The position numbers and the translations under genes are program-made. A DNA stretch of 64,000 nt from Phycisphaerales bacterium. Lineage in GTDB: Bacteria; Planctomycetota; Phycisphaerae; Phycisphaerales; UBA1924. The DNA is taken from assembly GCA_029260495.1 (NCBI GenBank), contig JAJDDD010000021.1, forward strand, positions 1-64,000. The letters are read 5' to 3'. The first letter of the stretch is position 1, and each line of letters begins with the position of its first letter. The notes below the pieces were generated by a model, which made no database searches, was not told where the DNA came from, and worked only from the letters and a program-made list of their open reading frames with translations. Shown here in pieces: positions 7,666 to 16,933 of the stretch.

Positions 7666-9297
7666 ATGGCAAAGAGTCCTTCAGCCGTTGAAGAAACGCA
7701 ATCCTCCTCTAGCAAACCACAGCAGGATGATCGCGGCTCCTCGACCCGATCGCGAAGCCAGCGATCCCCCAATGGCCAATCCTCCGGCTCAAGTCGCGGC
7801 GGCGGACAGCCCAGCGGCGGGCACTCCGGTGGAGGACGTGGACAGCATCCATACCAGGGGCAGCAGAAGCGACGCAGCAAGAACAAGAAAAAGAAGCGCC
7901 GCAGCAGCGGCAGCCAGCAGTATCAGCACCCAACGCTCCCGGAATCCGCAGTCCCCTCCGAAGAAGCGCTCGAGATCGAAGCTGCGGAACTCGAAAAAGC
8001 CCGCTCCACCAAAAAGTACAAGGACGCTGTCAAGAAAGCTCTGCGTATTGATGAACTCCAGAAGATGGAGCTCGAAAAGCTCTTCAAGCTGGCTGAAAGT
8101 GAAAAACTCGAGGAGTTCCACCAGCTCTCCCGCCAGGAGCTCATTTTCAGAATTGTCAAGGCTCGCGCTGAAGCTGGAGGCGTCATTTTCGGCAAGGGCA
8201 CGCTCGAAATCCTCCCTGAGGGCTACGGCTTCCTCCGAAGCGCCGAATACAGCTACCTCGCCGGCCCTGACGACATCTACCTCGCGCCGTCCATGATCCG
8301 AAAACTCGGCCTGCTCAAGGGCATGGAGGTCATGGGGCAGGTCCGCTCTCCCAAAGAGCAGGAAAGATTCTTCGCGCTCCTCTCCGTGGAAGAAGTCAAC
8401 CAGCAGGATCCCAAGACCGTCCACGACCTCTGCGCCTTTGAAGCCCTCACGCCTCTTCACCCTGAAGAGCGCTTTGTGCTGGAAACGACCCCTGACGAAA
8501 TCGAAATGCGCATCGTCGATCTCGTCGCTCCGATCGGGCGAGGGCAGCGCGGGTTGATCGTCGCACCCCCGCGCACGGGCAAGACCGTACTCCTTCAGAA
8601 AATGACACGCGCAATCTGCAAGAACTTCCCCGATGTCAAAATCATCGTGCTTCTCATTGATGAGCGTCCCGAGGAGGTGACAGATTTCCGCCGCAACACG
8701 CCGGAGGAGGTTGAAGTTGTCGCGAGCACCTTTGATGAACTTTCAGCTCGCCATGTTCAGGTAACGGAGATGGTCATCGAGAAGGCCCGCCGGGCTGTCG
8801 AGTTCGGGCAGGACGTCGTCATTCTTCTCGACTCCATCACACGCCTGGCCCGCGCCTATAACAACGAAATGCCGCACTCCGGCAAGATTATGACCGGCGG
8901 CATTGACTCCGGCGCCCTGCAAAAACCAAAAAAATTCTTCGGCGCCGCCCGCGCTATCGAAAACGGGGGCTCGCTCACCATCCTCGCCACCGCGCTTGTC
9001 GACACCGGCTCCAAGGCTGACGAAGTCATCTTCGAGGAGTTCAAGGGCACCGGCAACAGTGAGCTGCACCTCGATCGCAGGCTGGTTGAAAAACGCATCT
9101 ACCCCGCGATTGATGTCGCAGCCTCAGGCACTCGTCGGGAAGAGCTTCTCCTTGATCCCAAGGAGCTCGAACTCACATACCGTCTGCGCAAGGTGCTGAG
9201 TGATATGAACGTCGTCGAAGCGATGGAGCTGCTCAAAGGCCGGCTCGGTAAGGCCAAGACCAACGCCGAGTTCCTGCTCACAATGAACCTGCAATAA
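7666..9297 (+). CDS. rho: Transcription termination factor Rho
   Basis: Rho is the hexameric RNA helicase that ends transcription. The 543-residue protein has the RhoN/S1-like RNA-binding region [17 protein letters not shown] (about 181-197), Walker A PPRTGKT near 301-307, Walker [10 protein letters not shown], and the secondary RNA site of the Q/R loops ([14 protein letters not shown]). It is about 120 residues longer than the E. coli protein. The extra length is a disordered N-terminal extension (residues 1-90) rich in Ser, Gly and Gln with a strongly basic stretch [13 protein letters not shown], like the extensions of Rho in other high-GC phyla. The 224-base leader upstream could host autoregulation, though no specific element was recognised. 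Confidence 0.97.
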   Translation: MAKSPSAVEETQSSSSKPQQDDRGSSTRSRSQRSPNGQSSGSSRGGGQPSGGHSGGGRGQHPYQGQQKRRSKNKKKKRRSSGSQQYQHPTLPESAVPSEEALEIEAAELEKARSTKKYKDAVKKALRIDELQKMELEKLFKLAESEKLEEFHQLSRQELIFRIVKARAEAGGVIFGKGTLEILPEGYGFLRSAEYSYLAGPDDIYLAPSMIRKLGLLKGMEVMGQVRSPKEQERFFALLSVEEVNQQDPKTVHDLCAFEALTPLHPEERFVLETTPDEIEMRIVDLVAPIGRGQRGLIVAPPRTGKTVLLQKMTRAICKNFPDVKIIVLLIDERPEEVTDFRRNTPEEVEVVASTFDELSARHVQVTEMVIEKARRAVEFGQDVVILLDSITRLARAYNNEMPHSGKIMTGGIDSGALQKPKKFFGAARAIENGGSLTILATALVDTGSKADEVIFEEFKGTGNSELHLDRRLVEKRIYPAIDVAASGTRREELLLDPKELELTYRLRKVLSDMNVVEAMELLKGRLGKAKTNAEFLLTMNLQ

Positions 9298-9329
9298 ATA
9301 CACGCGCCGCGAACGCCGATGCTCCGGCT

Positions 9330-10562
9330 CTACCCGCCAAACCTTGACTTCAACTGGAACGGGTCAACGCCCTCGCCCGTCTTATACACGCGCTCGATCG
9401 AGCCATTATGCACAAGCAAGGTCGTCGGCGTGCCCGGCCAATCCCAGGGCGCGATCCCGTGTCGCTCTTCAAGCTCCTGCTTGGTGAACATGCGAATTCG
9501 AAGAATCGAATCCTCGACGCCGTTGGCCTGAAGGTACGCATTGTGCATGAGATACTGCTCCATGCACAGTTCACACGTTGGGTCGTACACAAAGATCAGC
9601 CAATGCGGATCCGTCGACCCGCCGGATTTGACATCCACCATCTCAGGAGTATTCATCAGCCTGGCAATCGCTGCCTGCCCCGGATCAAGCCGCTGCCGGA
9701 TTTCGTCCGGCGTTGGCGGTGGCCCCTCATCCGTCATCTCATCAAGGACGACGCCACCTGAAATCAGATACGTCGTCGGAACATGCGGCCAGGACCACAT
9801 TGGAATCTCATGATCGGCTTCCAGCGACTCCATCGCAATGGTCCGTACGCGAAGCACATCGTCATCGTTTCGCTCATTTTCATACTTCGTGAACGTCGGC
9901 AGATACATCTGACAGTGCGGGCAATCCAGGCTGTATACAAACACCAGCCACGCGGGGTCATCCGGACCCGCATCACCAATCGCCGCATGCTCTGGCAGCG
10001 CCAGCACGCGACTAATCGAAGTCCCCTCCTCTTCAATCTCACCCTCAACGTCGGGCGCCATCACCGACCCAAAAGCAACTCCAATCGCAGCGAACACCGC
10101 CGTCCCCGTCGCCAACGCTCCAAAGGGATCGCGCCCCGGCGCCGGCTTCATGCTCGCCAGGGCTAATCCCACTGCGACGCCGAAGAGATCAATCGCCAAC
10201 GTGGTTTTCGTCGTGATCCAGCCGGAAAAGCAGCCGCAATCGGTTCCGTTATACAGCGCAAAGCCGGTCCACCCGGCAAACGCGCCAAACATGAGCGCCA
10301 CACACATCCAGGTCAAACGCCGACGATGAAATACAACAATCAGCAAGGCGATGATCGGCTGCGCAGCAATGACGACCCAGTCCAGCGTCGTTTTCGTTGG
10401 TGTGAAAACCTTGCCGTCCACCTCTTGCGTGATGAACTTGCTCGCAACTGCAGCCAACAACACCAATGCAATAACGATCGCAAAGCCAAGCTTCACCATC
10501 CGCCCGTCATTTTCCAGAGCTCGCCCCGCCGACATCTCCGATCCGATCGCAGCCTGACTCAT
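9330..10562 (-). CDS. MauE/DoxX-like membrane protein with two thioredoxin-like domains
   Basis: This 410-residue protein has about four N-terminal membrane helices (about 22-165) of the MauE/DoxX-like redox group, carrying a CGC motif at residues 109-111 (TDCGCFSGW). Two soluble thioredoxin-like domains follow: one with C214-P-H-C217 and cis-proline loop HVPTTYLI, the other with C330-E-L-C333 and loop GTPTTLLV. The two halves look like an internal duplication. It probably passes disulfide or thiol electrons across the membrane. Its ATG overlaps the stop codon of the DUF1573 gene by one base (TGATG), so the two are translationally coupled. Partner and direction of electron flow are unknown. 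Confidence 0.75.
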   Translation of the reverse strand: MSQAAIGSEMSAGRALENDGRMVKLGFAIVIALVLLAAVASKFITQEVDGKVFTPTKTTLDWVVIAAQPIIALLIVVFHRRRLTWMCVALMFGAFAGWTGFALYNGTDCGCFSGWITTKTTLAIDLFGVAVGLALASMKPAPGRDPFGALATGTAVFAAIGVAFGSVMAPDVEGEIEEEGTSISRVLALPEHAAIGDAGPDDPAWLVFVYSLDCPHCQMYLPTFTKYENERNDDDVLRVRTIAMESLEADHEIPMWSWPHVPTTYLISGGVVLDEMTDEGPPPTPDEIRQRLDPGQAAIARLMNTPEMVDVKSGGSTDPHWLIFVYDPTCELCMEQYLMHNAYLQANGVEDSILRIRMFTKQELEERHGIAPWDWPGTPTTLLVHNGSIERVYKTGEGVDPFQLKSRFGG

Positions 10563-12079
10563 CAGCCTTCATGCCCCTCACCGACGACGCCGAACAGATA
10601 CAGCTTCGTCTCAAACGGCTCGCCGCCATCCGGAGAAGGCGTCCCCACATGGAGCAGCGCCTTCGCGACCCCGGTGCTCGTCAGGCCTTTGCCCGTCGGT
10701 GTAATCGCGATCTTCAGCCGCAGGTCGCCCTTCGGCGTCTTCTCCTTGCCCACGATCGCGACTGTAAACGCATCATTAGAAGTCTCGAACTTGGAAATGT
10801 CCTCGGCTTTGTATTTCACCAAGTCCAGTGTCTTGTGAATCGGCTCACCCGGAGTCATCCAACCCAACATGAAGCGATCATCGGACAGCGCCCAAGGCTC
10901 CGGAGGGCCCACAGGATATAGAGAAAGATGAATCACGCGGAACTCAAGCAGAGGCATCTCAGGATGATCCGTCTGCACCAACAACCAGTGCGTCAGATCC
11001 TCCAGCGGCACATTCGTCTTGTCCCACGCAATCGTGTGGAACGCCGCAGCGCCGCCCTGGTCGCCATCCAGAAAGACCGGCGCTTCACCATCCACCGAAA
11101 TCACATGGAACGGCGCCTCATCCAGCGCCTGCAGCGATATCTGCCCCTTGTTCCCCTGCAACATGTTGATGAACGTCGGCTCCGCATTCACTGCGTAAGA
11201 GACGATCGCCTGCACCGAGTACTTAACCGGCTGTGCATTGGGCACACGGATCGTCAACGTTTGGCTCTGCGGCCCGGGATTCTTGTTCGCCTTAAGCTCA
11301 ACGCTCATCTTCACCGATTCGCCCGGCGCCAAATCCTTCTTCTCAAGCTCACCCACCGTGCACTTGCATGATGAACTGATCCCGCCGAGGCGAAGGGGCT
11401 CCTCGCCCGTATTCGTGATCGTCACGAACCTTGTCTCTTTCTCCTCAGGCCGGAGATAACCCATATCGAGCGATGGCGGATCAACATTCAACGTCGGCAA
11501 AGGGTTCACAGGCTGCGGCGGCGCGGGGTTAAGCCCTTGTCCGGGCTCCACGCCCCCGAAAACATTCGCAAACACATCCAAAACAAACGGCTTGTTCCGC
11601 CCCTCTTCGAAAATCCAGACCCGCTTCGTCTGCTTCCCGTTTGTTTGTCCCTTTGAATCCCAACTCAGCGAAAGGATGCCCGTCGCGCCAGGCTCAAGCC
11701 GGTTAGGCTGAATCTCACCCGCGACGCATGGACAACTCGGCCGGATATTCTTGATAATGACCGGTTTGTCTGAGGTGTTGGTCACCTTGACCTCCACCTC
11801 CTTCACCGTGTCGGCCTGCACGTCCCCAAACTCAGCCCGGCCCGGGGTCACCGTCAGATGCTCACCCACCTTGGGCTCGAGCGACTCTCCCTCCCAGACA
11901 GTCAGTAGTGAGCTCTCCGTCACGCGGTGCTCCCCCACCTTCGGTTCAGGCGACTCGCCCTCATTCTGCCCCACCGCCGGAGTCGCCATGAAGAAGAGGG
12001 CCAGGGCCCCAAACGCCCACAAGGCAGGCAGACCGAAAAAAAGACGTTTATTCAAACTCGCAGCCCGGTTCATAATCAT
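10562..12079 (-). CDS. Secreted DUF1573-domain protein
   Basis: This protein of about 505 residues has a signal peptide (hydrophobic FFGLPALWAFGALALFFMAT followed by PAVGQ). It has two DUF1573 immunoglobulin-like repeats: one around NIRPSCPCVAGEI, the other around ISSSCKCTVGELE, each with the conserved paired cysteines. DUF1573 proteins are periplasmic or outer-surface proteins of unknown role, abundant in planctomycetes and Bacteroidetes. The start at 12079 is supported by GAGGAG just upstream; the frame is open further, but those codons lack a signal sequence. The paired C-x-C motifs and the coupled downstream thioredoxin-like gene suggest that the cysteines are redox targets or metal ligands (inference). 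Confidence 0.8.
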   Translation of the reverse strand: MIMNRAASLNKRLFFGLPALWAFGALALFFMATPAVGQNEGESPEPKVGEHRVTESSLLTVWEGESLEPKVGEHLTVTPGRAEFGDVQADTVKEVEVKVTNTSDKPVIIKNIRPSCPCVAGEIQPNRLEPGATGILSLSWDSKGQTNGKQTKRVWIFEEGRNKPFVLDVFANVFGGVEPGQGLNPAPPQPVNPLPTLNVDPPSLDMGYLRPEEKETRFVTITNTGEEPLRLGGISSSCKCTVGELEKKDLAPGESVKMSVELKANKNPGPQSQTLTIRVPNAQPVKYSVQAIVSYAVNAEPTFINMLQGNKGQISLQALDEAPFHVISVDGEAPVFLDGDQGGAAAFHTIAWDKTNVPLEDLTHWLLVQTDHPEMPLLEFRVIHLSLYPVGPPEPWALSDDRFMLGWMTPGEPIHKTLDLVKYKAEDISKFETSNDAFTVAIVGKEKTPKGDLRLKIAITPTGKGLTSTGVAKALLHVGTPSPDGGEPFETKLYLFGVVGEGHEG

Positions 12080-12186
12080 TACGCTCCTCAGCTTCTGTCG
12101 TTCCAAATCGTGAATGGGTCTGGCGCCGGTTTTCAATATCCGCAGATATTCTCGCTCCATCTGCAGCGACGACTCGCACACTCTCT

Positions 12187-12192
12187 TATAAA
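12187..12192 (+). promoter_or_regulatory. -10 box TATAAA six bases before the peptidase ATG
   Basis: TATAAA, then TGCTGT, then ATG at 12199. The gene has no ribosome-binding site, so a leaderless transcript is predicted. Confidence 0.5.
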
Positions 12193-12198
12193 TGCTGT

Positions 12199-14418
12199 AT
12201 GAAAAAGTTTCGCTTTGCTCTTCTGATCGCTCTCTCGTTCATGTTCACTGACGCTGCCAATTCTGACGCCGGCTCCATCCGCGCCTCCGATCTGGCGCGA
12301 ATACGCATCATCACCAGTATCGACCTTGCCCGCGACGGGTCAATCGCCGTCTATGCAGTTAAATCGATCCACGAGGAGCCGTCCGAGAAACCAGACGGCG
12401 CCACCGACCGATCCTACCGATCCCATCTGTGGATGATAGACCTCTCAGACTCCGCCGCCGTCCCGGTACAACTCACATTCGGCGACCGGCTCGATTCCTC
12501 CCCCCAGATCAGCCCCGACGGCCGGTCCGTCGCCTTCGCCCGCAAGCCGGCTGAAGCGGGCTCTGGCGCCAAGTCTGTCGACAAACCCAAACCCCAGGTC
12601 TGGGTCCAGCCCCTCGGCTCCCCCGGCGAGGCCCGCCAGGTCACAAATCTCGAGCATGGCGCCGGCTCGCCATCCTGGTACCCCAGCTCCACCGGGCTCC
12701 TCGTCTCTTCACCCCTGCCCGCCAAAGACCTCAATAGTGCGCCTGACTTTCCCAGCGAACGCCCCGCACGCCAGCCCGCCGATATCCCAGACGATGCTAC
12801 CCCCGACATCGACGGCGACACCCCCGCCCTACGCGCCTGGCTCGGCCGCAACGCCCTCGAGAAAGACCCCATCGTCCACACCCGTCTGGACTACCAGGAC
12901 GAACATTCTCTCAAGCCCCCACCCAGCTACAGCAACCTTTTCGTCATCGATCTCCTCGAAAACGAAACGCACCAGCTCACCGACGCTCATCGTGATTTCA
13001 ACGACGCCCGCTACGATACGCGCGGCCAGTCCATCTTCTACGTCCGCACGATGGTCAGCGACCAACATCCCGATCGCATCCTGCAAACTGCGATCTACAT
13101 GTGCAGCGCCACCGGCGAGAACCATCGACACTTTCTCGAAGACACCGGGCTCATCATTGATTCCCCCAGGCCTGATCCTTCAGGAAGATTCCTCATCTTC
13201 CGCGCCACCGAAACCAACGACCGCCTCTTTAAGCAATCAAAGATCGGCGTCCTCAGCTTCGATGGCGGATACGGCTGGCTCACCCCCAACCTCGACACCC
13301 ACGCGCGCGATCCCAATCCTGCTGACCATCACGTCTATTTCACCGCTCCCATCGAGGGAGCTACGCGTCTCATGCGCGTTCCCATCAAGACTCCACCCCC
13401 GCCGCCGACCCGGCTCACGCAGGGCGACGTGAGCGTGCTTGATTTCGATGTCGCCGGCGGACGCCTCGTCGCCGCCATCGCGACGCCGGAAAACCCCTGT
13501 GAGTTGTTTCTGCTCGATGCTGAAGGCCCAACCGAGCACATGACCCAGCTCACCCAGCTCAACAGCGAATGGCTCGCTGACCGCACCATTGTCAAAGCGA
13601 CACAGCGCTGGGCCACAACCAAGGACGGGGCCAGCATTCAGTATTGGGTCATGCCCCCTGCAGATCTTGAATCGGGCCGGCGCCACCCCACTGTTCTTGA
13701 AATCCACGGCGGGCCCATGGCGATGTGGGGCCCTTCCGAAATGACTATGTGGCACGAGTTTCAGCTCCTGTGCGCACAAGGCTTCGGTGTCGTCTACGCC
13801 AATCCCCGCGGCTCGTCCGGCTACGGGTACGAGTTCCAGCGCGACAACTTCGGTGACTGGGGCGTGCGCCCGGGCTCGGATGTGCTCACATGCCTTGACG
13901 CTGCGATCGAAGAGTTTGACTGGATCGATCAAGACCAACTCTTCATGACCGGCGGCTCGTACGGCGGCTACCTCACCGCGTGGATTCTCACCCAGACCGA
14001 CCGCTTCAAAGCAGCCGTCGCGCAGCGCGGCGTCTACGACCTGCGCACATTCTTCGGCGAAGGAAACGCCTGGCGTCTCGTCGAAGAAGCCTTCGGCGGT
14101 TTCCCGTGGGAGCCCGACACACGCGAACTTCTCGACGCCAACTCGCCATTCACCTTTGTCAACTCGATCACAACCCCCCTACTCATCATGCACTCCAGCC
14201 AGGATCTGCGCACCGGTGTTTCACAAAGCGAAATGATGTACCGAGCGCTCAAGGAGCTTCGCCGCCCTGTTGAGTATGTCCGCTATCCTGGCGCCGGGCA
14301 TGATCTCTCACGAACCGGTGAACCCAACCAACGTCTGGACCGTTTGGCGCGCATCATCGAGTTCTTTGGGCGATATGCAGAAAACATCGACACCGCCGAC
14401 CAAACCGTAGCTCCCTGA
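12199..14418 (+). CDS. Secreted S9-family prolyl oligopeptidase-like peptidase
   Basis: This 739-residue serine peptidase of family S9 (acylaminoacyl-peptidase/DPP IV-like) has an N-terminal signal peptide (MKKFRFALLIALSFMFTDA) and a WD-like beta-propeller from about 30 to 450 with a TolB-type segment QISPDGRSVAFARK. The C-terminal alpha/beta-hydrolase domain carries the full catalytic triad: S587 in TGGSYGGYLTAW, D669 in SSQDLRTG and H701 in GAGHDLSR. It likely cleaves short peptides in the periplasm. It is a single gene, divergent from the DUF1573 operon and convergent with the next gene. Confidence 0.92.
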   Translation: MKKFRFALLIALSFMFTDAANSDAGSIRASDLARIRIITSIDLARDGSIAVYAVKSIHEEPSEKPDGATDRSYRSHLWMIDLSDSAAVPVQLTFGDRLDSSPQISPDGRSVAFARKPAEAGSGAKSVDKPKPQVWVQPLGSPGEARQVTNLEHGAGSPSWYPSSTGLLVSSPLPAKDLNSAPDFPSERPARQPADIPDDATPDIDGDTPALRAWLGRNALEKDPIVHTRLDYQDEHSLKPPPSYSNLFVIDLLENETHQLTDAHRDFNDARYDTRGQSIFYVRTMVSDQHPDRILQTAIYMCSATGENHRHFLEDTGLIIDSPRPDPSGRFLIFRATETNDRLFKQSKIGVLSFDGGYGWLTPNLDTHARDPNPADHHVYFTAPIEGATRLMRVPIKTPPPPPTRLTQGDVSVLDFDVAGGRLVAAIATPENPCELFLLDAEGPTEHMTQLTQLNSEWLADRTIVKATQRWATTKDGASIQYWVMPPADLESGRRHPTVLEIHGGPMAMWGPSEMTMWHEFQLLCAQGFGVVYANPRGSSGYGYEFQRDNFGDWGVRPGSDVLTCLDAAIEEFDWIDQDQLFMTGGSYGGYLTAWILTQTDRFKAAVAQRGVYDLRTFFGEGNAWRLVEEAFGGFPWEPDTRELLDANSPFTFVNSITTPLLIMHSSQDLRTGVSQSEMMYRALKELRRPVEYVRYPGAGHDLSRTGEPNQRLDRLARIIEFFGRYAENIDTADQTVAP

Positions 14419-14460
14419 CAAGAACAACCACCTGTTCACGGACTGCCAAGGTAGCAATCA

Positions 14461-14973
14461 TTAGCGAATTACAAACCAAAAGCACCGTAGACGCTTCGAC
14501 TCAAAGTTCACCACTTGCCCGATCATCTCGTCGGGGCTGATCGCGCCGTAAGATTTTTCAAAAGAGTAGCGCGAAGCCCGAGTCGATTCTCGCTCGCAGC
14601 AAAGCACCATGTGCCGGCCGTCGATCGGGTTGTGCTTGCACTCGTGCAGCTTCTGGATGTTCTTCCAGAACTCACCCTCGTTCTTCGAGCCAGCTGATCC
14701 CTTCCAGTTGCCAGGGCGCCCGTCAAGATCAAACGTGCGCCGTAGCACATAGAACTTAAACTCAATCAAGTGGTTCTTGCCGTCAACCTGGACCAGCAGG
14801 TCATACTTCTTCCACTCTGCTTGCAGCTGTGCATCGGGCCGCTGTGCAACAATTGACGCCATCATGAACGCACGAAAGGTGAACTCGTCGATATTGACGA
14901 GCTCGATCTCATCGGCGTGCGCTTCGAGGCGCGCAAGACTATCTCCGATCGCAGCGTGCAGCCATTCGATCAT
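14461..14973 (-). CDS. Unknown protein with PD-(D/E)XK nuclease-like motif
   Basis: This 170-residue protein matches no family I can name. Residues 56-75 (KKYDLLVQVDGKNHLIEFKF) fit the catalytic core of the PD-(D/E)XK nuclease fold: D58 on a first strand, a hairpin turn, then E71-F-K73 on the next strand. An upstream helix contains E29/E30, which could supply the fourth residue. The length allows one such domain. It stands alone between convergent S9 peptidase and cytochrome genes, with no methyltransferase or helicase nearby. Its 5' end has a TAGGGT box six bases before ATG and no ribosome-binding site. Nuclease activity is an inference from the motif. Confidence 0.5.
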   Translation of the reverse strand: MIEWLHAAIGDSLARLEAHADEIELVNIDEFTFRAFMMASIVAQRPDAQLQAEWKKYDLLVQVDGKNHLIEFKFYVLRRTFDLDGRPGNWKGSAGSKNEGEFWKNIQKLHECKHNPIDGRHMVLCCERESTRASRYSFEKSYGAISPDEMIGQVVNFESKRLRCFWFVIR

Positions 14974-14979
14974 TGTTAC

Positions 14980-14985
14980 ACCCTA
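14980..14985 (-). promoter_or_regulatory. -10-like box TAGGGT six bases before ATG
   Basis: On the minus strand TAGGGT, GTAACA, ATG (14973). Part of the recurrent start-proximal series. Confidence 0.35.
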
Positions 14986-15024
14986 CCGTTTGCACTACAT
15001 CCCATGCCCAAGAACCAGATCAAA

Positions 15025-16926
15025 TCAAGGTGAATCGCCTCCCGGCGTCAAAGGAAGCAGCAAATCGTCCCCGGGATTCGCGTCGGTCTTCTCTGGGGCA
15101 GCGCTCGGTTTCAGCGGTGCGCCGGTGCGAAGCCGCGTCATCGGGCGCTCGCTGTGGTAGTTATGACATCCCAGGCAGTTCATCGCGACTTTAGTAGGAG
15201 TGTGACACGCGGCGCAATCTGTCTGGCTCATCGGGGCTATTGCGCTGTTGAAGACATTCGGATCAAACTGCGCGTAGGCCAACTCGAAATCCCGCGGTTG
15301 GGTCTCAATAGCATGGCACTGCAAACACCCATCGTCGTCGAGCAGGGGCAGATGCGGCGCGTGGTTGAACCGGGTCAACCCGCTGATCGTATCCTGCGGC
15401 TGTCGGGCGCGCCAGTTGACTTTCATTGAACCATGGCTGGTCTGATCGACGCTGTGACACCGGAAGCATTGCCCGACGGCGTCGGGCTTTTTGAGCGCAT
15501 GAAGAACAGGTCCGCCCGGCGTCGGCCACGTCGCTGCGAGATCTGCCCAAGCCCGCAGGAAGGCGTCGCCATGCCCTGCAGGGCGGTAGCGCAGGGCGAA
15601 CGCCATATCGTCGCGGTACCAGCCGCCCTGCGAGGCCCACTCCTGCCCGCTGGCGTCCACCTCATCGAAGGACGCATCCTCGAGCGCATCGGTCGACGGA
15701 TCATCCCCAGCAGCATGCCTGGCGAGCTCGTCTTCGAGATCGGGAAGCCAGGCTTCGATGGATTCACGCATGAGCGGACGCGAAAGCCCGCCAGCCAGAT
15801 GCGAGGAAAGCGTAACTTCTGTGTCAGCGCCGACAGCGACAGTCGTGCGCCACAGAAGCGCCGCATGCCCATCACGCGCCAGTTCCCACGCCAGCGCCTT
15901 GATCGCCCAGATGATGCGCCCCACCGCAACAAGCTGCTCATCGGTCGCATCCTGCAGGTCATGGAGATCGAGCGAATCCGCGATCCGCAGATCGCTGCGC
16001 AGCGTTGGATCGCCGCCGAGCATGAGGCGCATGAATGGCGTGATCTCTCCCTCCGCGATCCCTGAATCAGCCGGCCACTGTCCGATGCCAATCCCCGCAT
16101 CGTCGATCGCGATCGTGTCGATCGCTGGGAGTGTGAAGAACTGGACGCCCGAGCCGGCTGACCGCTGCGAGGCATGAACGTCGTTGTCGTGGCATTGTGC
16201 GCACCCCTGCGCGAACGACGCTGTCATCATGAACTTGCCTGTCGCATCAGTGTGATGGCAATCGGTGCAGGAGGCGGGCGCCTGCCCCTGCTCACCGGCT
16301 GGGAAGTAGTTGTAAATGTGTGAAGCGTGATCGAATGCGATGCGTAGCCGCCGCCGGTAGGGGTAGCTGTCAAACTCGGGGTGACCCTTGTGGAAGCTGT
16401 CGAACTGGATCGAGTGACAGGACTGGCACTGTGCGTCGGTCATCGCTGTCAGATCATTCCAGCGCCCACCGTGCTCCACGTGGCAAACGGCGCAGGCAAA
16501 CTCACCCTCCTTGGAATGCGGCGGGTTGAACCCGCTGGCGCTGGCGATCGCTGACAAAGCGGGGTGGTCAATGATTCGCTGAGTGCGCTCTTCAATCGCG
16601 GCCGGACTCATTGCGTGTGACTGGAGCGCATGTTCACCAAGATCATGGCAATCGAGACACCGCCCGCTGTCGCGAAGGCTCAACTCCGAGTTCACGATCC
16701 CGTGAAGGACGCCTTTGGTCGAATCCATGTCGGCGCTGTGGCAGTTGGCGCAGTCATTCGTGAGCAGCGCGTGTTGAACAGCAAGCGGGCCCGGAATCGC
16801 GACCTTCGGCCCCAGCGAAGTGTTCATCACAACCGACGCGACGATCACAGTGATTACAACCGCAACAACAGCCGCGACAAAGACGATGGCCGTCAGGCGC
16901 GCTGTTGTCGGAGTCTGCTGGTCCAA
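15025..16926 (-). CDS. Membrane-anchored decaheme cytochrome c
   Basis: The frame is open to 17166, but the upstream part is the shadow of the preceding gene. TTG at 16926, seven bases after that gene's stop, gives a 633-residue protein starting MDQQTPTTARL with one membrane anchor (about 12-35). Ten CXXCH heme sites follow: CANCH, CLDCH, CAVCH, CQSCH, CTDCH and CAQCH in the first third, and CFRCH, CLQCH, CAACH and CLGCH near the end. A heme-free segment of about 250 residues separates the two clusters. The protein would face the periplasm and carry electrons over a long range. It is the last gene of the minus-strand cytochrome cluster. No enzyme motif was recognised. Confidence 0.82.
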   Translation of the reverse strand: MDQQTPTTARLTAIVFVAAVVAVVITVIVASVVMNTSLGPKVAIPGPLAVQHALLTNDCANCHSADMDSTKGVLHGIVNSELSLRDSGRCLDCHDLGEHALQSHAMSPAAIEERTQRIIDHPALSAIASASGFNPPHSKEGEFACAVCHVEHGGRWNDLTAMTDAQCQSCHSIQFDSFHKGHPEFDSYPYRRRLRIAFDHASHIYNYFPAGEQGQAPASCTDCHHTDATGKFMMTASFAQGCAQCHDNDVHASQRSAGSGVQFFTLPAIDTIAIDDAGIGIGQWPADSGIAEGEITPFMRLMLGGDPTLRSDLRIADSLDLHDLQDATDEQLVAVGRIIWAIKALAWELARDGHAALLWRTTVAVGADTEVTLSSHLAGGLSRPLMRESIEAWLPDLEDELARHAAGDDPSTDALEDASFDEVDASGQEWASQGGWYRDDMAFALRYRPAGHGDAFLRAWADLAATWPTPGGPVLHALKKPDAVGQCFRCHSVDQTSHGSMKVNWRARQPQDTISGLTRFNHAPHLPLLDDDGCLQCHAIETQPRDFELAYAQFDPNVFNSAIAPMSQTDCAACHTPTKVAMNCLGCHNYHSERPMTRLRTGAPLKPSAAPEKTDANPGDDLLLPLTPGGDSP

Positions 16927-16933
16927 GAGTCGG

